Shown piece after piece: positions 57,202-64,000 of a DNA stretch of 64,000 nt. Both the position numbers and the translations under genes were made by a program. Numbering within the stretch: position 1 is the stretch's first letter; each line of letters begins with the position of its first letter. A model generated the notes under the pieces. The model was not told the DNA's origin. It did not search any database and saw nothing but the letters and a program-made list of their open reading frames with translations. Source of the DNA: Thozetella sp. PMI_491 (Eukaryota > Ascomycota > Sordariomycetes > Chaetosphaeriales > Chaetosphaeriaceae). The DNA is taken from assembly GCA_021432635.1 (NCBI GenBank), contig MU270060.1, positions 372,001-436,000 on the forward strand, written 5' to 3'.

Positions 57202-58027
57202 GGGACATGCATGCCATGTCTTGAACTCACCACACGGGATGGGGCTCCTCGGCTGTTATTCAATTCACTTTACCCGATGCCATTTGGTAATATCAACCTC
57301 TGGTTGGGGATGAAAGAAGAGGGGAGAAGATCGAATCGATTGCACTCGTTACTGTCATTGGGGTACCGGAAGCGAACTCGGAGATATGAAGGCCTCGCAT
57401 GAGCCACGATTGCTGGGAGCGAGATCGCGTAGTATATAGTCGAAACCAGCCCCTCTTCGGCGCCTCTATGTAACCTTTTGGTAGCTTACGCTCCGACCTT
57501 CCCTGCCGAAACCCAGCATCAACCGCATGCTCTATTGGACAAATTGAAGAGTTGGAGACCTGAGCGTCATTGTCCGTCAGGGGACGCTCGCCTCGCGGCT
57601 AGAATCTATCTTGCTACAGGACCTGCTGCAAGTTCCCATTACCTCCGGTGGCTGTAAAATGATCTGGGCTTAGTAACAAGTGATACCTCCGGAGCGGGCC
57701 ATTGGTTGTTCGCTGAGTAACACAGCCGCAAGCCGCTGGACTCGCTCGGTTCTGCGTTACTCCACTCCAGATTATATTGGCAGCAATATGCAGGGCTTCC
57801 GTGGTACATGGTGAGTGGGTTGCCAGCAGAGGAGATTATCTTGCGGCATCATTGGGAAGGCGTACGGATTTTAGTGTCTCGGCCGAGAAATCGTGATATT
57901 ATTTTCCTATCACGGGTGAGGTATCATCAATGTGTTGCAATTTGATAAACAAGGAATAACTAACTGTTACTCATCATTTTGCATGCTGGTTATAGATGGC
58001 TTGGCCTTAGATAGCTTGTTGCCATTG

Positions 58028-58035
58028 TATAAATA
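58028..58035 (+). promoter_or_regulatory. TATA box of the dienelactone-hydrolase-like gene
   Basis: TATAAATA 87 bp upstream of the ATG at 58115, a near-perfect fungal TATA element. Confidence 0.5.
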
Positions 58036-58114
58036 CGGAGCGAGGGATATGACCCTTGGTATGTACAGTTACCACACTCTCCATCCCAACTCCTAACCCT
58101 CTCATCTCGCAACA

Positions 58115-59111
58115 ATGATTTTCCACCTCCTCCTTACTGCGGCGCTCAGCCTCTCCGTTGCTGCCAGGTACAGGGACCACCCCGTTCCTCAAGGAAAATG
58201 TGTCCCTCCGGTCCTCTACGAGGGGTCGCCGGCGGGCATAATGATCGATGTCAACGGCAGTAGGTTTAGAATGCAATTATAGTCTGTTTCAGTACTGACA
58301 TACTCGCAAGCTACTATGTATCTCTCTGAGCCCAAGGGAAACATCAGACATGGCAAAGGAATCCTGTACCTGTCAGATGTTCTTGGGCTTGCCTTGCCGG
58401 AGAATCTGCTGTAAGCCAGTCTTATTCGTCACTCATGGCACTCTAAGGCTAATTGCGATTCCATTAGCCTGGCAGACAGTTTTGCCCGCGATGGTTACCT
58501 TGTTCTAGCTCCAGATCTCTATCAAGGACACCCCGCCCCAGATGATCACGATCGACCAGACCTGGGATTCAACGCTACAGATTTTCTAAATGCTCATCCA
58601 ACCAACATAACCGACCCAGTTGTAGAACTCGCCATCAAGCACTTGCGGTACACGCTAGGTGTCAAGAAGCTGGCCGTGACCGGGTATTGCTTTGGGGGCA
58701 GATACGGGTTTCGATTCGCCACGGCAGACAAAATTGCCGCCGGGGTCGGGGTTGACGTGGTTGCTGCCGCCCATCCGACGTACCTCACCGACGACGAGAT
58801 TCTAGCAAGAGCCGTTCCCGCTACCATCTCCGCTGGACGTACGTATATTTACAATCCCTACCATCAAATCAAATCGGAGAAACAGCTGTCTTGTCTAACA
58901 ATGTTCAGAGTACGATATTTTAATGCCACCGCAAAGGAGGTTCCAAGTCGAAACTGCACTGCTAGCGACTAACTCTGGATCTTCCTTGGCGGTCTACTCA
59001 GACGTGCCCCACGGGTTTGGCATTAGAGTGAATCTCTCTGATCCAGTGGCTAGGTTTGTAAAGCAAGCGGTTTTCTCCCAAGCAAGCAACTGGTTGGACT
59101 ACTATCTTTAA
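58115..59111 (+). CDS. Secreted dienelactone hydrolase family protein
   Basis: Exons 58115-58259, 58311-58410, 58468-58838, 58909-59111 (introns 51, 57, 70 nt) give 272 aa. Signal peptide MIFHLLLTAALSLSVAA. Alpha/beta-hydrolase traits: GILYLSDVLGL, YLVLAPDLYQGH, the nucleophile elbow KLAVTGYCFGGRYGFRF (Cys at about 156, as in dienelactone hydrolase), ATISAGQYDILMPP and VPHGFGIRVN (His at about 240). Dienelactone hydrolases open lactone rings in aromatic degradation, but fungal secreted members act on unknown esters. The four-exon model restores every conserved block. Confidence 0.85.
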
Positions 59112-59808
59112 CACAAAGTCTCGAAGCCTCTATTCATTAGGCTGGCCATGGAGGGGTTAGAACCAGATTGTACAAGGTCAAAGCCCATCAGTATATTTCG
59201 ATGAGGGTACAGAACCCTTTCCTATTATCACAGATCCCTATTTCAAGAACTTTACTTGCGACAGTACTTGAATGGTAGAAACAGCAGTCTCCAATAACAT
59301 ATCTACCCAGTCCCGCTCGAGCTTGTGCAATGATTCAATGCTTTAGGGTCAACTATAAATGTTCAAGGTCAATGAAGTTAAGCATGGAGTGATTAATCAT
59401 TTCTAAGTCACTGAACGTAGTATCACTCTGTGGGTATGGTCCATGGCTGCCCGTTTTCGTTCATTTGATCGCTATGATATGAAATATCCTTGAACATGCA
59501 TCTAATATCTGGGTATATCCTCCAGGCCTTGCCCTATCTATATCTTGCAACCAGGAAAATAAAATAAGGACCCTGTCTTGTTCCTTTAGCTAGGAGTCAG
59601 CGATTTGATTTAGCAAGCGTTGTTATTTAGGCCGGCCCAATATCTGCTGTCGCTGTATGCTGGCTGTCACGGTTACTCAGTACCTTGAGAATCGTATCGG
59701 CAGCGAGACACGACATGTCACCCTCGTTGTGTATCACGCATGCGCAAGACCTTTCCACATGACATACCAGTCACAGTCCATCCACCCATATCACCTAGCA
59801 TCATCAGG
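59112..59808. other. Intergenic region between convergent genes
   Basis: No gene seen; 3' flanks of the hydrolase and the permease. Confidence 0.5.
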
Positions 59809-61546
59809 TCACGTGGGGGGGCCTTGGTAGTTCTTTCGGCCCCAAACAATGTACCACACAGCTGAGATGACAATAAAGGCAACGAATACCACAGGAGCGT
59901 AGTTAACCGTGTCAATAGTAGCCGGGACTGTCGTTGGCATGCAGAATAGCGGGATGGCGAGTAGGGACCAGCCTGCCTAACGTCAGCAAACTAGGGGGCA
60001 AGAAAACATTCAAGAAGGCTCACAGATGGCAACAATGTTGCACACTAGACCGAGTTTGCCGAGGTAAAAGCTACCACCAGCGATGGTCCGACGGCCGTCG
60101 ATCAAGCTGACGACGATCGGAATAGCGTATGACACCGTCAACGCGATCACACCTACACCGGAGAAGGCGCCAAAGGCAGCAGATGAGCCGAAGTAGATGA
60201 GACCGAGGACGATCTGGATAGCCATGCTGAGCATCATGGCGTTAAGAGGGACGTCTAGACCACTATGGACGCGTTTCCAGAGGCCAGAACCCGGAATAGC
60301 ACCATCTCGCGAGAAGGCCCAAACGCAACGGGAAGTAGCCGTCGTGCACCCGATGCCACAAATAACAGCCAGCACCATGAGAGGTATCAACAGAGCGAAA
60401 GCGCCACCCGTGTTACCGACAGCGGTCTTGATGATGTACGGGACAGGCTGGCTCTGGTTGATGAGCTCCGTGAGGTCCGGCAGGACGAACATGAGAGGAA
60501 GCAAGAACATGAGACCCGCGATCGTATTGATACAGACGGTAAGTACCATGGCTTTGGGAACTTGGGTCGCAGGCTTGCGGACCTCTTCGCACATGCTAAG
60601 GCCATTATGTTAGGTTATGCGGTTGCCAACTGAGGATTTAAAAGATGCCGGGGACAAGGACGTACGAGATAATCATGCCTGTCGACGACGTGGCATACGC
60701 GGCTTGAAGCAGGCCGACCATGAAGGACCACCCAGGGATCCACCCCGAGTTAGTCTCAAAATGCGTGAATACAAAAGCGGCGTCACGGCGGCCGCCTTTA
60801 GCAAGGGCCAGGACGCAAATCATCATGGCGATGACGCCGGCAAAAGTCCAGAAAATGGCGAAGGTCTTAGAACCCCATCGAGGCCAAGTCAGCGTGTTCC
60901 TTTCTAACACGAGCAGGAGAGGATAAGGGAGGCTTACATCGATCACCGGAAGCCAGCGGTTCCCTAGCGACGAGATGGCATTGCACAGCAACGTGATACC
61001 CAAGAAAATGAGGAAGATCTGATACGGTTCTCCCGCCAGCACGGGCTGGCCATCCGCGTGTTCAAACAGACTCACACACCCGGCCACAAACTGCGCGGTC
61101 CCGAAGTTGACTGCGAGGGTGATGGTGATGTTGCCCACAACGTACATCCACCCACACACCCACGCAGAAAGGCGCTTCCAGTTATCCGGCGCGAGCATGT
61201 AAGCTTGGTAGTATACCCCACCCGCCGTTGGGTATACACTCGTGATTTCACCGAGAGAGGCCGCGACACAGAGGATAATGAGCGAGACGCTGACCCACCC
61301 CCACACGACGTCGACAGGTCCGCCTCCGACTAGTGGGTAGTACATAGTGGTGGCAAGGCCGTAGGGAATCGAGGCAAGCACGAAAGACATGAAGGCCACC
61401 TGTAGCGTCGACCGGTTGCGCGCAAGCTCGGGTTCGTACCCTAGCGACGCCAACAGGTCATCAGCCGACCCGGTAGCAACATCGCTTAGGGCGGCTGGTA
61501 AGTCGGTATTGCGATGCTGTGCCTTCTTGCCTATTTCTTTGTCCAT
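59809..61546 (-). CDS. APC-family amino acid / GABA permease
   Basis: Minus-strand exons 61546-60938, 60865-60666, 60595-60024, 59972-59809 (introns 72, 70, 51 nt) give 514 aa. Start: ATG at 61546 in a good CACCATGG context; the open frame continues 63 codons further, but that part looks like leader. Twelve TM segments are consistent: the first blocks STLQVAFMSFVLASIPYGLA, SLGEITSVYPTAGGVYYQAY and APDNWKRLSAWVCGWMYVVG are the fungal GABA/choline permease (GabA/Hnm1-like) pattern, MCEEVRKPATQVPKAMV is the loop with the conserved E-V-P, and the last helices include AFIVISAVWYIVWGRKNYQGP. Substrate is an amino acid, GABA or an amine; it is not adjacent to the dehydrogenase fragment. Confidence 0.88.
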
Positions 61547-62924
61547 GGTGATTTCGTCGGAGAGATAGCAGTCGTCGACGAGTTGATACCCCTTTCTAAG
61601 AGGTTTTTGAGGGCCGAAGTAGTTATAGGAGACGATGGCTGGAAGGAGGGACAGAAAGAAAGGAACGAGGGGTAACGAAAGAAGAAAAGAAAAGACTCGA
61701 AAAGAACGAAGATTGAGATGTAATGGCAGCGGCATGACGGATCCTAACCAGGGGGCTGTTTATTTCTCTCGCTCTACATGCCGCAAAGGTCCTACTCGTT
61801 GCGCAGAGGGCGCTACGTCATAGGGGGGAGTACTGAGAGCTGTTCGGTGTCCGTTGTGGGAGTGAAGCCCTGGTAAAACGTGCATTTTGCGGGGCGTTCC
61901 TGGACAGCACCAAGCAAAACTGACTCGCGCCCTGACTCGCGCCCGTGAGAGTAGCCAGCGCCGCGCTGTCCCTCCGAACTGTGCCTTGCTTGGGACCGTT
62001 GTACCGATAAGAAAATAAATTGGTTAAATCGATCAGTTATCTCGCCCGGTATTCTATCGGCATGGCTTCGACACTTTGACACGTCCCAGGACTACCGTAG
62101 GGCCGGCATTGGTCGCCGGCGATCGGACGTTGAGGTGAAGCGCCGGCCCCACTTGGCCCGCGTTCGCCCTGAAATTTCAGCTGCCGTGCCGATGTCCCGG
62201 CACGGCACGCGCCTCGTAAATCACAGCTCACTCTCCCCGACTCGCGCTGCCTAGTGTTTGCAGGGGTTCCCAGCAAGCGTTCTTATGCCTCAACGGTGGG
62301 GATCTTATTGGTCAGTCCAACTCAGCAGCGACAATTTCCTGGCGGCCACCAAGCCTTTGGCAAGTAAGAGGCTGCCTTAGAGATTCCTGGAGCTTTTTAC
62401 GAAACGACGCACCGTTCCCGAGCTACTTGCTCTCGGATGCCCGCGTCTCACGCCGGAATAGGTTACAAGAGTTGTTATATTGAAATGTACAAGAAAGATC
62501 TCATCTAATGCACAACAAATGCATCTATCTACTTTGACTGCAGTCATAGATTAAATATCGGATTTTGTCCTTTAATTCGACCTATTAGACCTCATGTACA
62601 ATCACAGCGTAGGCATGTTCAAAAAGGCTGCACTCAATTGCATATAACTGCCGCTACCGCTCCTCAAACTGCAGCATGTGGCTTGAATCCTGTAAAGCTG
62701 CCCATTTCATCTTAGGAATTGTCCTAGACCACGGCTCTACGGCTGCGTCCACGTTTTGGTCGTATGTGCCGCTGGCTAAGAGCGTTTCTGCTTGTATCTT
62801 GTGGCTTTTTATCCATCCCTCTTAGTCTTTGTACGAACTAGTGACATTGAACTCGTATGTGCCATGACTAGGAGCCTTGTTAATTCTGACTTTATCCTTG
62901 GCAACGGAATGGCAGCGGAATGGC
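61547..62924. other. Intergenic region, no gene supported
   Basis: Promoter of the permease and a GC-rich stretch at about 61900-62300, with chance open frames. No tRNA found. Confidence 0.45.
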
Positions 62925-63269
62925 TCACATGGTCCTAAAGGCTATCTTGTCTTGATCAAAGTTTTGCATCGCTTCCGTCAATTCTTTGGACATTGGGTCA
63001 AACCGGCATTGGTGGTCTCCCATCCCTCTTATTTGGCTTAAACTCGGTACCATTAATGAGCCTGTTATCCATCTACAAAGCAGAGTATCATGGCTATTTC
63101 TGGCAGGTGTGTGCGGATTGTAGTCAAACACTTTCTCATTAGAACTAACTCTAGTGTCAGAGGGAAGACCCTGGAAGGCCCTCGTCCAATACCCTGCTCT
63201 CAATGTGGTATCTTGGAAATGAGCCCAGTACGAATCCTTTGCGCCGTCCGCCAACCCGGAATGAAACAA
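62925..63269 (-). CDS. Hypothetical open frame, uncertain
   Basis: A 114-codon minus-strand frame with protein-like composition (WAHFQDTTLRAGYWTRAF, SSNEKVFDYNPHT). No family recognised and it could not be spliced to the neighbouring gene with a good acceptor. May be a remnant. Confidence 0.25.
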   Translation of the reverse strand: MFHSGLADGAKDSYWAHFQDTTLRAGYWTRAFQGLPSDTRVSSNEKVFDYNPHTPARNSHDTLLCRWITGSLMVPSLSQIRGMGDHQCRFDPMSKELTEAMQNFDQDKIAFRTM

Positions 63270-63436
63270 ATATGTTTAAAAAGCACCGTATACAATACGA
63301 AGAAACCAAAAAGTGCCATGAAACTATGATGCACTCTATAGCATACGCAGATATGGTTATTCCAAGTCCTCTCGTGCTGAAAGCAATAAAGGCGGCTAGT
63401 GAAGGTAGCAATACCTTTCTGTAGAGAGATCCAAGC

Positions 63437-63997
63437 CTACCATTGAGTTGAGCCGTCAGGAAGAATGCCTAAACACTCTTCTCCTTGGCTTTCGAGGTAA
63501 CTAACCACAGACTCGATGATGGTTGAGTTCATCCCAGGTGGACCAAACTGTACCACTGGCTGACCTGCACTATCAGGGCCAGGGTTGCTTGCCGGAAGCT
63601 GCGGAAGCCGCCCAGTTGGATCGAAAACCAACTCTGTCCGGGGGCTCGGCCAAACAGCCGTCGGAACGTGCCGATTCCCAGTCTGAGAAGCAGCTAGCTG
63701 CGAGCGACCGGGACTATTGGCACTAATGTTGTAAGGCGCGTGGCTCGGCGCGGGGCTATGAAGCAGAATAGATTGGGCGTTGTTGCTCTGACGCGCGTTG
63801 CTTTGCTCATGTAGGGCCATTGCCTCGTCTTGCAAGTATGAGGAAAATTGTTGGACGACAAATACCATGATCCGGTGTATTTCAAGGGCGCTGGTGTTGC
63901 CCTCTGGTATATCCATAATCTGCTGGACCAGCTGCAATCCGTTAGGGCCGTCCAGGAACCTTGCGGTCCCGCGCCTCAGACGCTTTATGTTCTCCAT
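63437..63997 (-). CDS. Hypothetical protein, possibly truncated by window end
   Basis: An open frame of 186 codons on the minus strand, from an ATG at the very end of the window (63997) to a stop at 63437. It is Gln/Ser/Pro-rich (QSNARQSNNAQSILLHS, SHAPYNISANSPGRSQ), with a helical start (MENIKRLRRGTARFLDG). No domain recognised; the low-complexity middle resembles regulatory proteins. The gene may begin further upstream beyond the window. The end GILPDGSTQW looks complete. Confidence 0.45.
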   Translation of the reverse strand: MENIKRLRRGTARFLDGPNGLQLVQQIMDIPEGNTSALEIHRIMVFVVQQFSSYLQDEAMALHEQSNARQSNNAQSILLHSPAPSHAPYNISANSPGRSQLAASQTGNRHVPTAVWPSPRTELVFDPTGRLPQLPASNPGPDSAGQPVVQFGPPGMNSTIIESVVSYLESQGEECLGILPDGSTQW

Positions 63998-64000
63998 ATA

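Larger units (their letters stand above)
56501..58114. other. Intergenic region with a C22 homopolymer
   Basis: No gene supported. A run of 22 C lies at 57180-57201. The TATA box of the next gene is at 58028. Confidence 0.5.

Noticed and set aside
13239-59111. Secondary-metabolite gene cluster
   Set aside because: The SDR, FAD monooxygenase, MFS carrier, lipocalin-like protein and dienelactone hydrolase are scattered over 50 kb, with no PKS, NRPS or terpene cyclase between them.

Overview
The window is a piece of nuclear genome from a filamentous ascomycete (Pezizomycotina). The evidence is many spliced genes with short introns (about 50-120 nt, GTAAGT-like donors, CTAAC/CTGAC branch motifs), Zn2Cys6 regulator, NACHT/HEAT and ankyrin NLR-type genes, F-box and CorA-like families, and no bacterial operon or Shine-Dalgarno structure. 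I cannot fix the genus from sequence alone. Most gene models below were joined exon by exon by reading splice sites in phase.

Layout. 0-0.8 kb: two truncated gene remnants meeting at one point (an unknown minus-strand C-terminus and a succinate-semialdehyde dehydrogenase C-terminus). 1.5-6.7 kb: a large NACHT-HEAT NLR. 7.5-12.5 kb: short-chain dehydrogenase, F-box-like protein, secreted cysteine-rich protein. 13.2-18 kb (minus): secreted beta-propeller lactonase-like protein and an ankyrin protein with an NLR-type N-terminal domain. 18.7-24 kb: membrane protein, MFS transporter, DUF924 protein, then an AT-rich gene-poor stretch. 26.3-31.4 kb: protein kinase, a tiny three-exon gene, CorA-like membrane protein. 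31.8-34.2 kb: decayed quinate-repressor gene and, divergently placed, the tail of a transcription-factor gene. 34.5-41.5 kb: secreted M28 aminopeptidase, isoprenylcysteine methyltransferase, kievitone-hydratase-like secreted protein, four-TM membrane protein.

41.9-51.8 kb looks like a nitrogen-salvage neighbourhood: a DUF1989/polysaccharide-deacetylase fusion (allantoinase PuuE-like half), an M20 allantoate/N-carbamoyl amidohydrolase, a Zn2Cys6 regulator, and a phenol-hydroxylase-type FAD monooxygenase, with clustered GATAAG sites in the intergenic regions. I infer that the first two enzymes carry out successive ureide-hydrolysis steps under GATA-factor and local regulator control.

54-64 kb: a secreted low-complexity protein, a pseudogene of a lipase-ankyrin gene, a secreted dienelactone-hydrolase-like protein, an APC-family permease, and a gene truncated by or starting at the window end.

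Overall the window is rich in NLR-like genes (two apparently intact, one dead) and secreted proteins, with three or four decaying genes, as expected of an accessory, evolving part of a fungal chromosome. No tRNA, rRNA, CRISPR array or intact transposon was recognised.
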